The notes below the pieces were generated by a model. That model ran no database searches and had not been told where the DNA came from. It worked only from the letters and a program-made list of their open reading frames with translations. From the NCBI GenBank assembly GCA_019059635.1, contig JAGVRJ010000005.1:1488001-1552000 (forward strand): a DNA stretch of 64,000 nucleotides. The letters are read 5' to 3'. Both the position numbers and the translations under genes were made by a program. Origin of the DNA: Proales similis. Its lineage: Eukaryota > Rotifera > Eurotatoria > Ploima > Proalidae. The stretch's first letter is position 1. Each line of letters begins with the position of its first letter. Positions 1 through 20,315 of the stretch are shown here, piece after piece.

Positions 1-64
1 TCAATGGCCGCTGAGAATCAGCCTCGTTTTGCTCAAAAGCACGGTTACCCTCTTGCTCGCTCAT
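1..64 (-). CDS. Possible N-terminus of a gene running off the left edge
   Basis: On the minus strand an ATG at 64-62 opens a frame of 21 codons, beginning MSEQEGNRAFEQNE, that reaches the window edge without a stop. The bases before the ATG (AAATA) suit a eukaryotic start. The peptide is hydrophilic and resembles the disordered leader of many proteins. No family can be recognised from so few residues. It could equally be a chance open frame, so treat it as a hint only. Confidence 0.25.
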   Translation of the reverse strand, partial: MSEQEGNRAFEQNEADSQRPL

Positions 65-492
65 TATTTCTTTTGGCGTCAGTTCGATTCAGACAACGAA
101 TAGACTTTGGTCTAAATAGAAAAAAAAGAGCAAATTCTTATCACACAAGTCTCTAGGAATGAACACGGATCGGTTTGATGCCTCAATCACGCGCTGGTTA
201 AAAGTGAAACTCGCTGAAAGATCGCTGGCAGCTCAAGTAGAGTAGATTGACGCTTAATGCTTTTTTCTTTTCTTTGAACGAATGAATAAGCGTAGGCTCA
301 GCAAAGCCATGATGATTAAGCTAACTAAATAACACGTATGCATTTGAACGAGACTAATGGAGCCGACTGTGTCTTCGGCCGTACAAATCAAAATACGAAG
401 TGAGCTAATCGGCGTGCAAGCTCAACCAGCTGTTTGTTTTGCAAGCCGAATAGACGATAATACAAGGCCGAGCCTTGTCCGATTTGCGGTTT

Positions 493-506
493 GCGCGCGC
501 GCGCGC
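493..506. repeat. (GC)n dinucleotide run
   Basis: Alternating G and C for about 14 bases inside intergenic DNA. No gene context is attached to it. Confidence 0.8.
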
Positions 507-1007
507 ACTAAGTGGCAGTAAAGTTTGATGCTCTAAACTACGCTCTACTAAAATTGAATCTTCTGCGGAGCTGAGTGAGCAACATATTATTATTAGCATT
601 TATGTTATTTCGTAATTGCGTCTCACCAATCGCCAGGAACAGAGCAGTTCGCCTTTTAATTCGAACCCATAGACTGAAAGGAGAACGATGATCGTTGTAA
701 AGATATGAACAAGTCTCTTCACGAGCCAATGATGGAGTGAATCATAAACAGGCGGCCGACAAACAAATGCTCGTCAATTTTTTCAAGCAGATACTCAATG
801 CTGCAAATTATGCCATAATAAATTTGCATTTAAAACATGAACAGCGACTGAGCAGAAGACTGGCCTGCCTTGCAGGCACTCTTCAGGCTCTAATGAATAT
901 TTATGAGCAGGCTGGAGTTCAATCATGCGATTTCCAAGGGATTTGCTGCAATATCCGCTTGAATCGGTCACAGCTAAATTCGTCTTACTTTAATTCGTTC
1001 GATAAAT

Positions 1008-1058
1008 GAATGAATGAGCGAGCGAGCGGGCCAGTCAGGACAAATGAATCAATGAATG
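1008..1058. repeat. Degenerate ATGA/GCGA tetranucleotide tract
   Basis: Tandem ATGA units give way to GCGA units and then return to ATGA/ATCA units. This is a decayed microsatellite. Confidence 0.7.
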
Positions 1059-1617
1059 AATGCACATACTCGTCTGTGTTTAGCCCAAAGCCTCCAAGCC
1101 CATGCTTGTCTAGGGCCGGATGTTTGACGAACAACAAAATATTCAGACAGACGCTTGGGAATGAATAGTTCATTTTCAGTTGACATTGCTCATTGCCTTA
1201 GAGCCCTTGTTTCCGAGCCGCCTTTTCTGACTGCTTGCATACTGGTTAGGCGGCTGGTCGGGCGTAGTCGTCAATCAGATTCAATTTTCTCTTATCGACC
1301 TCTTCCTCTGAATATCCGAAATTGTTCTGCTCAAAGATCGGCAATTGTATTCCAAAATGATAATAAACAAAAGGTCGATTATGGTGCTTGCCTCCGACCT
1401 CCTGCCGACCACTAAGTCGGACTCTATCAACAACGCACTCAATTAACGCACTTGCTCTATCTCCCTGTTCCTCTCGCACGCGTTCTATTCATCTGAGGCA
1501 TTTAACTCGCTCAAGCCTCCCATACTAAGTTGCTTTGAGTTTATTATAAGATCGGGCACCATTTGTATGGTGCAAATTGTACAAAAGTTCTGATCATAAG
1601 AGTTTTTAAATAAGAGC

Positions 1618-2529
1618 TCAAATCCTTTCGGCCATCCAGACAGCCGCTCGACAGCCGGCTTTAATTACCTCGACCAAAGGCCGATAGAGAATAGCCTTTA
1701 GAGTTTAGAGTTGAGAATACTTGGCCGGTCTGAATTTTAAAAATTGTTCAAAAACCTTTTCTGCGTCGTTTTCAAGACCAACATCATGATGCTCTTGCTC
1801 GTCATCTCGAAACTTTTTAATCACTTGGAGAAGCTCGCCGTGCTTTTCGGGATGATTTTCCAGAAGCTCCCTTAGCTGACTGTTTCGTTCGTTATTTAAG
1901 TTGAACTAAAAATAATTTCTGAGGCTAAATTCGGCAGTTATTACTCGTTATAATGCTGGGTGATGACATCCTCGACTGCCACGGTGCAAGCCATAGCGGC
2001 CTCTTTTCCTAATAAAGCAGTGCTCGCGCCTACAAGTTTGAATGCTTTATTCAACTTGGATATAGAATTTTAGGATTTTTCGGCTACTTACCGAGCACAA
2101 AGCCTGCTACGTTCCAAAAGGGCAGCAGCATGCTTGGCCTCACTCTGTACTTGGGAATAAGTTCTTCGAATTTGCTCAGATGCTCTTTCTCTTGGTCCCA
2201 CATGTGCTTTATTAAACATAGTTAAAGTATTTTAAACGCAACTGGCTAAGGAGAAAATTACCTTGATAAGGGGCCCAACAGAGGTCTTGCCTAAAACAGC
2301 CATTTGACCAGCATAAATTCGATCGGCTCCGAATTCGCCTACATAAACAAGCAAGTTTTTTGGGTTTGCGGAATTAATAGAAAAGATTAATTCTCTAAAA
2401 TAAACAACCTGCATGATCGACTCGAATTATACGGTCGTAGAGTCTTTGCGTTTCTCTCGGCCAAGATTTGACACTCAAGTTAGAATTTGAACGAGTGACA
2501 GCTCGCACAGGGTTGTAAATTCTCAACAT
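1618..2529 (-). CDS. COQ7: 5-demethoxyubiquinone hydroxylase, mitochondrial
   Basis: COQ7/CLK-1 is the di-iron enzyme that hydroxylates demethoxyubiquinone, the penultimate step of ubiquinone synthesis, on the matrix side of the mitochondrial inner membrane. Six exons (minus, 5' to 3'): 2529-2409, 2338-2262, 2206-2092, 2029-1945, 1879-1756, 1695-1618. They sum to 600 nt, giving 199 residues, close to the family length. The start [11 protein letters not shown] gives a basic leader fit for mitochondrial import. Family motifs follow in order: [41 protein letters not shown] and [13 protein letters not shown], supplying the E and ExxH iron ligands of both repeats, then the end [16 protein letters not shown]. 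Introns are 55-70 nt. The last donor, GTTTTT, is weak but required by the frame. Start and exon junctions are well fixed by homology. Confidence 0.93.
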
Positions 2530-4024
2530 TTTTATCCAAACTCAATTTGCAATATTGAGCATTGTACAACAATTTAACTATATTTGGAGTTATATAAGCC
2601 GTCGATTGCAAAACAAAGTTAACAGGGGTCCTTTCAAACCCAAGAAAGTAAGAGCGCCAACACAACAAAGCGAAATAGTCGCGAATAGTTCGAAATTTGC
2701 CATTACAATCTTGCCGTTTCGAATCAAAATTATCCCAAATCCTTAATTTTTCATTTTTAGGCGTTAAACAGAAGTCGACCAATAGAACATTTCAATTTAT
2801 TGGATTATTTCAAAATAACGATTCAAAAAGCAATAATCTGCCGACTTAGAAGAGAAACAGAAGAAAAACAGAGAGTGGCAAGTTCGTTCATTTCGGACGC
2901 TTATGCTATTTATGATGTTCGTTGCAAATCACATGAGGGCTTTGCCGGATGAAAAACGTTGTTTAAATTAAACTGCGTAGTCCGAAATTCAATTTTTAGA
3001 CAGCATAAATTGAGACTAGACGAGAAATTATGCAAACTAGCCACGTTTGTTGTCAGAATAAAAATAGTCTCTTTGAATTCTTGAATTAAATGAGATAGTT
3101 ATTCTAGATGTTTATTTTTAGCAAAAAGACTAAGCGCCAGTTTGAGTTTCTTTGGGGTTAGAAATAAAATTAAAAAAAGCTGAAAACTGATTGAATTCCA
3201 CAATGGAGCAAAGGCCTGGACTTGAAAAACGTGCTTGCTTGAAGATGGTCTTGAAAATAATCGAATTAAACATCTGAGAGCACGCGTCCGTAGGTAGACG
3301 ATACGTTCACCGTCGACTAGCGCTCAAATTACTATAAGAAAGCGATAAGCATCGTTGCGGTGAATTACACATGTGCTGCCAGGAGCATAATTTCAATCTC
3401 GTTTCATGGTACATTGAGCAATTAGCTCCGGCTCGGTTAAATCTGATTCATAGAAGGTCAAGGCGTAAGCAAACCCGGACGACGCCATAGATGCTTGCGC
3501 CAATTGCGCCGAACGTTTACAGGGTTGTCATGGTGGCTCTGTGATGATTGCTTGCTCGCTATGCAGGACTAAACTCTGTCTACATGTAGCTTGGGATAAT
3601 TTCGCAATAACCTATGCATGCATTAGCCGAATGCGTGAGCATATAAATTAAGGCAAGCGTTCATACAGATACGAAATAAAATGGTGGAAGGCCTCCTCTC
3701 GTGCTAGACTCAATATTCGTTTGCTGGTTCCTTACATTTGTCTATTGACTAAGAACGATACCCAAATCGCCATCAGACAACAAACAAAACATTCAAGTGA
3801 ACCAGCCAAGCAACTAGAGCAAGCAATATAAAGCTAAAGCAGCGAGCAAGGCACCCCGCAACACCCGCTTCAACTCTTCGTATTCACACACAGCTTTCTA
3901 CTTTATTGAGCAATTCATCTCAGTAAAAGTGGAATTACTAACCAATGATCATTGCTTAATAACATCAAATTACTTCATTTAAAAGCACATAAATACCCCA
4001 AAAACAAGAAAAACCGCAGCCGAA
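2530..4024. other. Divergent intergenic region between COQ7 and the DUSP gene
   Basis: About 1.5 kb lies between two divergently transcribed genes and must hold both promoters. Short open frames near 2480-2782 are not credible. A TATAAA at 3642-3647 sits at a plausible promoter position for the plus-strand gene. Nothing else was recognised. Confidence 0.5.
3642..3647 (+). promoter_or_regulatory. Candidate TATA box for the DUSP gene
   Basis: GCATATAAATTAAG lies 378-383 nt before the ATG of the plus-strand phosphatase. Initiation about 30 nt downstream would give a 5' leader of roughly 350 nt. This rests on motif and position only. Confidence 0.3.
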
Positions 4025-5458
4025 ATGTTAAAACAAACAGTGATGAGCCAATTGGTGCGGCCGACAAGCAACCTGATCGAGCGCAAGGCAGATCCGACAT
4101 GCGTGGCAAACGAGTCCAACAAAGAGAATTTGCCGGTGGCAACCGAATCAGTCGCTTGTCCTGCCCGAGTTGAGTTTATCGATCCAGTCGAGCTCAAGAG
4201 CCGTTTGTACGACAACGTATCGAACCTACTGCTCATTCTTTTAGACTGCCGCACTTTCAACGAGTTCAACTCAAGACGCATCAAGGCATCTGTTTATGTT
4301 CATTGCCGCGACAATTTAACCAAAAGGCGCCTCAAGTCGAACAAGTTGAGCGTCAAAGATTTGATCAAGTGCGATAAAGTTAAAAACCAGATCGAGATGC
4401 AGTCCAAGCTGGCGGGCGGCAACGAGTCTGAAAATCTGATTGTTCTCTACGATAATACAACTCAGGACGTGAGCGAGCTTCAGTCAGACTCCAACCCGTT
4501 GCGACTGGTCAAAGAAAGCTTCGGCAAATCGGGACTGGATCGAGTGTGTCGAATATTACGAGGCGGCTTCGCTCGATTTTCTCAACTCTGTCCCGAGTTT
4601 TGCGTTCGTAACGAAGAAGCCAAGCGACCGCTGCTGCATCTCAATCTACGCCAGTCATACGAGACCTATTTAGACCAGGATCAGGCACATATGGAAAATG
4701 CTCGTATGAATTGCATTTTACCCCACCTCTATCTGGGTAAGCACGCTTGTTTGGTCAAACAGGGTTCATTCACTTTTAACGCTTGTCTCGTCGTCACAGG
4801 CAATGAACTTGATGCGCAAGATGTGCAGAATTTGAAGAAAAATGGCATCACGCATGTACTGAATGCCACCCAGAACGTGCCGTTTTACGAGCCAACCGAT
4901 AATCAAGGGCCGAGCTTAGTTTACATGCGCATAAGCGTCAATGATAAGCTAAATGAAAATCTGGCCATGCATTTTGACGATGCGTTTAACTTTATCGGTA
5001 AGTGGCCAAGATGAGAGCAGCTCGCCGGCCGCGGTAATTAAAACCACGTTTCTAAATCAGACGAGGCTCACAAAAAAGGCGGCAAAGTGCTTGTTCACTG
5101 CCAGGCTGGCATATCGCGTTCGCCGACCTTGGTGATTGCCTACCTTATGAAAAGGCTCTCAATGAACATGAACGAGGCGTACCAAAAAGTGCGCCAAGAG
5201 CGCGACATCATATCGCCCAATATTGTGTTCATGAACCAGCTTATGGACTTCGAGAATCAACTTCGAGAAACCAATCGACCAGCAAAACTGCAGACCAGCT
5301 CGTGCGCGCAGGATGCAAATTTAAACAAGTCAAGTCCAGCCAATCCGAACAACGGCAACTATTCGTCAAATCAGCTCGACTGCTCGGTTCAAGTCAACTC
5401 AAGCGAGTCAAGTTTAATGCGCAACACTGAATGTGATAAAGTGATCGAGTGCAACTAA
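4025..5458 (+). CDS. Dual-specificity MAP kinase phosphatase, DUSP10/MKP-5-like
   Basis: MAP kinase phosphatases dephosphorylate the Thr and Tyr of activated MAPKs (DUSP10 prefers JNK/p38). Three exons: 4025-4736, 4800-4997, 5061-5458, giving 435 residues. Residues about 55-190 form a rhodanese-like MAPK-binding domain (LLLILLDCRTFNEFNSRRIK) with the basic docking stretch KRRLKSNK. The catalytic domain begins ILPHLYLGNELDAQD and carries the active-site loop HCQAGISRS (Cys nucleophile, Arg) followed by YLMKRLSMNMNEAY. The tail after about residue 360 is Ser/Asn-rich and disordered. The first intron (63 nt) is a multiple of three and free of stops, so a naive reading keeps 21 extra residues between LYLG and NELDAQD; family alignment shows these are intronic. 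Best match by eye is the DUSP10 subgroup, but DUSP8/16 is possible. Confidence 0.9.
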
Positions 5459-5812
5459 GAACTTGAGAAAAAGAGAGAAATTGTTTTGTGCTCTTGCATA
5501 AGCTCGGCTCGCCAACTTTCGTTCCCTATTTAAGCTGTTCACAACATTAGAATTCTAAATTGTATTTTCCCTTTGGCTAAACATCAAAGCGGCTCCATTT
5601 TTATCAAGCAAAATCATCGCTTCTCCTCTTGTAGCTGTTGACATTCTTGCTCTCACTTGATCTTTGAGTTCTTCTAGTATTCACCACAGTCACTCGCGCC
5701 TAAATTTGATTATTTAGACGCACAACTTCAACGCCACCTACTTTCTCTTCATATCCAAATCATTATTTATTAGCTTTCTCATGTCGCATTATTTACCTGC
5801 CTATAAATATCT

Positions 5813-5834
5813 TTATATATATATATATATATAT
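5813..5834. repeat. (AT)n microsatellite
   Basis: Alternating T and A for about 22 bases in the 3' flank of the phosphatase gene. Confidence 0.85.
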
Positions 5835-6047
5835 GAAAGTATCGCTGTTTACTCGCTCCATTACCCGTCAAAAAACTTTGGCATTTTCCACCCCAGCCAA
5901 TTTCCTAACTTTACTATTTAACTCAGCTTTCAATTTCATTGCTCTTCTCTTCATGGTTCAGATTTGAGTTTGGATGTAAATTAATTTTTTATAATATTTT
6001 TTTTTCGTTTATTTTCTTCTATGGCTCTCCACGTTTGCTGAGAATGG

Positions 6048-6053
6048 AATAAA
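6048..6053 (+). terminator. Poly(A) signal, DUSP gene
   Basis: AATAAA, 590 nt past the DUSP stop on the same strand, followed by a T-rich stretch. It implies a long 3' untranslated region. Confidence 0.45.
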
Positions 6054-6736
6054 GACGCATAAAAACAAGAAAACCCGCCCCTTTTCATGTTCAGATCATT
6101 TTAACATTCAAACATATTGCGTAATTCGTTTTCGTTCTTATCAGATATAATGGCTTCCAAAACTCTATCGCTTATCTTCGAGTTACGCCACAAATTTGTT
6201 ACGAAATTCGAATGTTGACAGACTTGTCCGGATAAAAAGAAACACTTTCCTACTTTGGCAAAATAGAAAAAAGAGCCTCATTGGGTTGGTTTAGTTTATT
6301 GCTAAATGAAGGACGAAGAGACCTTAAGAGGAATGTAAACGATTTCGCTCTCTTTGGGCTTTGGGGCTGGTGAATGTCTATTTTAAAGGGCGATCTCAAA
6401 GCGCTTTCTTTCTGCTCAGTCTATCCATCTGTACAATCGATTTGAATACGATGAAGGTAGATGGGAGGAAGTGGCTTCCCGCGTTGCGTTACAAATTCGA
6501 ACGCGTTTTAATTAATAGAAACTAAGCAATAAAAGGTGAAAAGGAGACGAAACCGAACAAGTTGATGCGTCAGATATTTTACGGTTTAAATGTAAATTTG
6601 CAGGTTATATGAGTGAAATGTTAATAGAGTGTCTAAATTAATTAAAATTGTTCAAAAGTAGGCGACGAGTGACCTTCTTGTCGGCTTTTTTTTTAAATTG
6701 GTTCAGAATTTGCTCTCGATTGTCGAAAAAAGTTGG

Positions 6737-15787
<9,051 letters not shown>

Positions 15788-16028
15788 CTAAAAGTTGAAA
15801 GTTTTGGTGTTAAAAAAGCAGACCGCAGTGGCGCATACAAACGCATACAAATACAACAGCCTCTGTTCGAGCTATAAATAAGCGATTGGAGGCGGCCGAT
15901 TAGCGGTCAGCGAGATTAGTCAGCTAAGCTTGAAAAGTAAAAAAGAAATTGGGAGAAAGAGATGAAGAGAAAGTGTGGGCTGCGCATCTTGAATTATTGA
16001 CGGATTATTTGCATCTATTTGTTGGCAA

Positions 16029-16094
16029 ATGAAGCGACTGGACATTGTGGCAATTAGCCTTTTATTTATACTACATCTTCGTCTCTCTGGCTTT
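16029..16094 (+). CDS. Candidate signal-peptide exon of an unassigned gene
   Basis: An ATG opens 22 codons, MKRLDIVAISLLFILHLRLS plus GF, with the basic head and hydrophobic core of a signal peptide. They end exactly at a consensus donor (GTGAGT) in phase 0. The frame stops five codons later if unspliced. This is what a first exon of a secreted-peptide gene looks like, but no downstream exon is assured. Possible partners lie at 17.4-17.7 kb or 19.17-19.29 kb; the second matches in phase only if the acceptor is GCAGAG. Could be chance. Confidence 0.25.
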
Positions 16095-16168
16095 GTGAGT
16101 TCTCACTAATCTTGGGAGGAAAGAACGAGCCTAGCTTGAAATTGCTCATCTTGCGTTCCCTATCTCTC

Positions 16169-16184
16169 GCTCTCTCTCTCTCTT
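16169..16184. repeat. (CT)n microsatellite
   Basis: About eight CT units within the intergenic gap. Confidence 0.8.
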
Positions 16185-16700
16185 TAAATATCTTAGTCTC
16201 TGCCTCAAATCTTATTTGCTTGCTCTCCTTCACTCACTTCCGCTTCCTATTTCCATTCGAGATTTCGACAAACGCTCGGCCGCAAATGCCTAACGTTTGT
16301 TCATTCTTTTTAAACCCCGCAGAAATGATTATCTAACCATTTTACGAGGCGCGATCGAGTCCAGTCGGCTCGGCTTAGCTTGAAAAATATTTTCACTGAC
16401 AGAAAAGAAAGAAAGCGAGAGACAAAGAACACAAGAGGTCTCGTACATACGCGTGCAAGCACACACACACGCTCACATATCCGCTATATCCAACTTGTTT
16501 AATCGCATATACACTTTTTTTTTCTACTTTAGTCTCTCTTTTCTATACGCTCGTACATATGCCGGGTGCTAATAGCCCTAATCCGGCTGATTTCACTCGG
16601 CCCCATGTTATTGTTGTATGCATACGTCACGATTAACACGAAAGCCACGATTTACTTGAGCATACATATGAGAAGCATTGGAGGAAAAAATGGCCTACTC

Positions 16701-16750
16701 AACGTTGGTAATGATCATGGATGGCGATGATGATGATCATGATGATGATT
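16701..16750. repeat. ATG/GAT-rich imperfect trinucleotide repeat
   Basis: Repeated GATGAT and ATGATC units over about 50 bases. Intergenic microsatellite. Confidence 0.75.
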
Positions 16751-19700
16751 ACGACGAAAGAAACTAGAGAGAGAAGGAGAAAAAAGGAGAATAAGGATGA
16801 AGAGGACAACGAACACGTATAATAAAACCGAGACGGCCATTTCAACGGCCCAGTCGACCAGCTGAAGAAGGGAGAGCGAGAACTTTTTCAATTTGTTGGG
16901 ATTAGCCGGGTTAATCAAAGAATTTGAGAGATGTGATCCAAAATTCCTAACGAGTTGACTAACAAAAAGCTCGAAACTCTAGCGTTAAGCCCAGCGCTTG
17001 CTTTCTTTTTCAAATAAAATGGCCGCGCGTGGGCCGTGAATAAACAAGGCGCAGGCCGACAAATGTCACCTCTAATCCGCTTTCTTAAACACGTCACTTC
17101 TGAATAAATCGAAAAAGCTTCTAAGACACCGGACCTGATGCAAGGCCTTGTTCTAAGCCGGTCAACAAGCGTCTGACTTGTTTCGCTCTAATTTGATTCC
17201 TTAATGCAATTTAAGATAAACAATCATCTTTTTAATGACATTTGCCTTTTTTTCTTTATTGTCTATCTCTTTTACTAATCACGGCTGCAAGTAAAAAGCC
17301 AGGCCACCTACTCTTTGCCATGCGCCCCAAGACCAATCGTTGATATTTGATGCAGGAAAGAGAAGAAAAAGTTGGCGTCCCCACGTTCACCATTGACTTG
17401 AATGTCTTACTCGACTTTAAAACCTGATTTAGGTAGAGCTTTTCTTATTTTTCAGATTTCTCTTTTTAAATGCGTCATTTGAACTTGAGTAAATTCCATA
17501 TTTACTCATATGATCATTTTCTCTATCCCAGTTATCACCGTGGCTTTAAAAAAGCGTCAAGCGAAGAAATAGAAAGCCGAATTTTTAATTCAAAAATAAT
17601 TGCGTGCAAACGAGAAAGAAAAAACTTTTGCCGGGAATTTCAAGACAACAAAAAATGGCGGGGAAGAATAAATCCGATGGGCGTATATTGGGAGCTGGTT
17701 GATTTGTGTGAACAAGAAAACAACTCAACGTTTGGATAGCATGGGCAGCGGTTAACAAAACAGGTCCAAACCTATGGCGATCGTCCTGCTTGACTATAAT
17801 TAAGATCTAATGCTGACCTGATTCGGCACTTGTTGCGAGCTGATTAATAGTTAAGCCTAAAACCCATAAAGAAAATAGTCGAGCGCTGAACTGAGAATCT
17901 GGCGCTGACCAAACGGCTATTTTCTTTAATATTTAAGTGAACGAAAAAGGGTCAAAAGGACGATTTAGAGTGGTGGACACGGTCCCCTATCATGGGCAGA
18001 TAAGGGTTTTATCGGCACCGTTAAGATAACCGACGTTAAGTGGACAATTGATAGGAGGTAGATGCTTCTGCATCTGAGACGGTCTGTTTCGATTCCTTCA
18101 TTTCATACTTTTTTCTACTTTTTTTTCTTGTTTTTCTTATTTAATCAAAAACAAATTTCTTCGGGCGTTCGATAAACAACATTTGTGTGCGGGTGTGCTT
18201 GTGTGCTCGAGACATAAAAAGCAACTTGATTTTTAGGTTTCTCATTTAAGTTCGGCATGCGCTAGATCTATTTAATGCATTTTATCGCCTAGTCCCATTC
18301 AATATGACTATAAAAATGTGACTAAATTAAAAGCGCAACTTGACAACAACCAATTTATGTATGTACGAAAGTGAACGTTCTTATCGATTCAGCGTAAAAT
18401 TTCCATTGTTGTGCTGAGCAGCAAGTTAAAAGCATGAAAAAACTGAGCAGAGTATTATATGAATGAATGAGCGACAAGCGCTAGGTGGCGGCGCTCGCCT
18501 GGCGTCTAAATCGGTCGATGCAAGAAAGCGAGCATTCGGTATTTTGAGAGCAAATATGAGTATTCTTAGACAATAGAGATGAAACAGAGAGCAATCGAGC
18601 ATGCTCGTTCGTCTCACCCGCCAGTCGTCAATCTCGCTCGGAGTTTTGTTATTGAAAGCTCTCCGAGTTGCGAAATTTCTCTCTACAAATCGCAACTAGG
18701 CGTAAGGAAAATGAAAAGGAAAAATTGTTCACCTTGCTGCTTTGCGAGTAGCAAAGTTTATTGGACTGAGACTCGCCGAGCGTCCTCCTAGTCCAAGAGA
18801 GTCTGAGCCTAGAGCCATTGTGAGGAGAACGAAAGCACAAGGTAGACGCCGACCGTGTTGTGTAAACAATCCACTTGAGGCCGTTTGCAAAGCAGCAAGT
18901 TTGCGGCCAATTAGTTCACTCTTTCTTACACCGCTAGAACTCACCGATTCTCGTGTGTTGTCTGCCAATACAGTGCCAAGCAGCCATGAAAGTGCTTCCA
19001 AGCTCTAATTAGATTTAATTATTATGTTTACATGATCGCCTCCAAACTAATTAAAACTAAATAAAGCCGTTTTGTATATTTATTTATTTTTCCTTTCGCT
19101 CGCCTGAGCTCCAAGTTCGCTCGTATGTTTTGGTGAGTGTTTATACATATTTTTCTTTACTTTTTTTTGCAGAGATTGCTGGTCTCGGTCTAAGGCCATT
19201 CTTGGCCGCCTGCTTCGAAAAAGGGGTCGTTCGACAATGCAATGTATTACTGGCCCGGCGGCAAGTGTGTTCGGTTGACTTGACGCTATGAGCGCTTGCT
19301 ATTCGTCTCATTGTCGAGCTGGCGCGCGTGTCACTTAGATTTTGTTTTGAGGGCATAGGTGAGTAGGACGCGGTCGTATCGAGCGATTAAGACATGAATC
19401 AGATACGTAGAGCCGCGTAGCGTAGAAGAGAAAGTGTTAATTTCTGACGCGTCAATTTATGCGATCGAATAAATGTTAAATGGATCAAGCGAGTCTTGTT
19501 AAGCCAAAAAGTGAAAGCCAAATACAGTGGTTGCTCGCCTCAATTAAGACTGTAAGAGAGCGCATAGCAGCTAATGGCATTAAGCCATGTGTTCGAGCTG
19601 TCCAAAGCACCTCGGCTGCTCATGAGCTTTCTGAACCGCATTTATTTGACATCTCGTGACCGCTCCAACTTGAGTCTGGAGATGAAGTAAATGAGACTCG

Positions 19701-20315
19701 GTCACTTCATTTCGTTTGTTTGCGTTTCGAGCTCTACGCCTCTTGAAAAGAAAAAAAATTGTTCTAGCTTGCAGAATAGAGAGCCGTAAAGTACCTGGAT
19801 GGCACTCATTTCAAATTCGGATATTAATTTATTAATTCGAGCCCATGCTCCTAATGACACACTTCACTCGCATATTCATTGGCGCCGGTCGGCCGGCCGG
19901 TCAGCAGCAGTTGCTTTTAGAAGACTTATGCGTCCACTTTGAAGCACTTTTATATTCGACCGCAGAAAAAAAAATTCAAGAAAGAGAGCGAAAAGAGATG
20001 GATAGAAAAGCCTAAAAGAAAAGAGAGACGCAGTCGTCGAATAAGGCGGCAAGCTTGAACTTGTGTGCCTTTTTTATTCGCGCCTGCCTTTTTTTTTCTC
20101 ATTTTTACTTTGTTTGGACAAAGTCTCAGATTGCATTTCATTCTCTCAAACACTTATTTGGGCTTTAGAAACAAGCTATCATTAAAAGGAGATTGTATAT
20201 TGAATAGCGCCGTTCAATAAAGCGCGCGCGCCTAGCGATTGTTAAGACGAATAAATTCACACAAAGGTCGTCAGTCTGAATAGATTTGAAGAACTTGGGA
20301 GCGACTCGAGTCGAA

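Larger units (their letters stand above)
65..1617. other. Intergenic, no gene recognised
   Basis: This stretch of about 1.55 kb carries only short open frames in several phases, none with recognisable protein content or good splice partners. It contains a GC dinucleotide run near 493-506 and a degenerate ATGA/GCGA tetranucleotide tract near 1008-1058. An orphan 90-codon frame at 737-1009 (+) was judged non-coding. The left part probably holds the promoter of the minus-strand gene at the edge. Confidence 0.5.
5459..6736. other. Convergent 3' flanks of the DUSP and EGF genes
   Basis: About 1.3 kb of A/T-rich DNA between converging genes. It holds an (AT)n run at 5813-5834 and an AATAAA at 6048-6053 that probably ends the DUSP transcript. 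No coding region was recognised. Confidence 0.5.
15788..20315. other. Large gap between EGF and ankyrin genes
   Basis: The biggest gene-poor interval of the window (4.5 kb), flanked by divergent genes. It holds CT, CA and GAT microsatellites (16169-16184, 16460-16471, 16701-16750) and a signal-peptide-like exon at 16029-16094. There are also two isolated frames with splice-like borders: 17470-17739 (+), Cys-containing and ending NPMGVYWELVDLC, and 19175-19288 (+), following a TTTTTTGCAG acceptor. I could not join these into one gene with consistent phase. Long regulatory DNA for the two flanking genes is the simplest view. Confidence 0.45.

Noticed and set aside
737-1009. 90-codon frame in the left intergenic region
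   Set aside because: No family resemblance, no splice context, and composition like non-coding neighbours.
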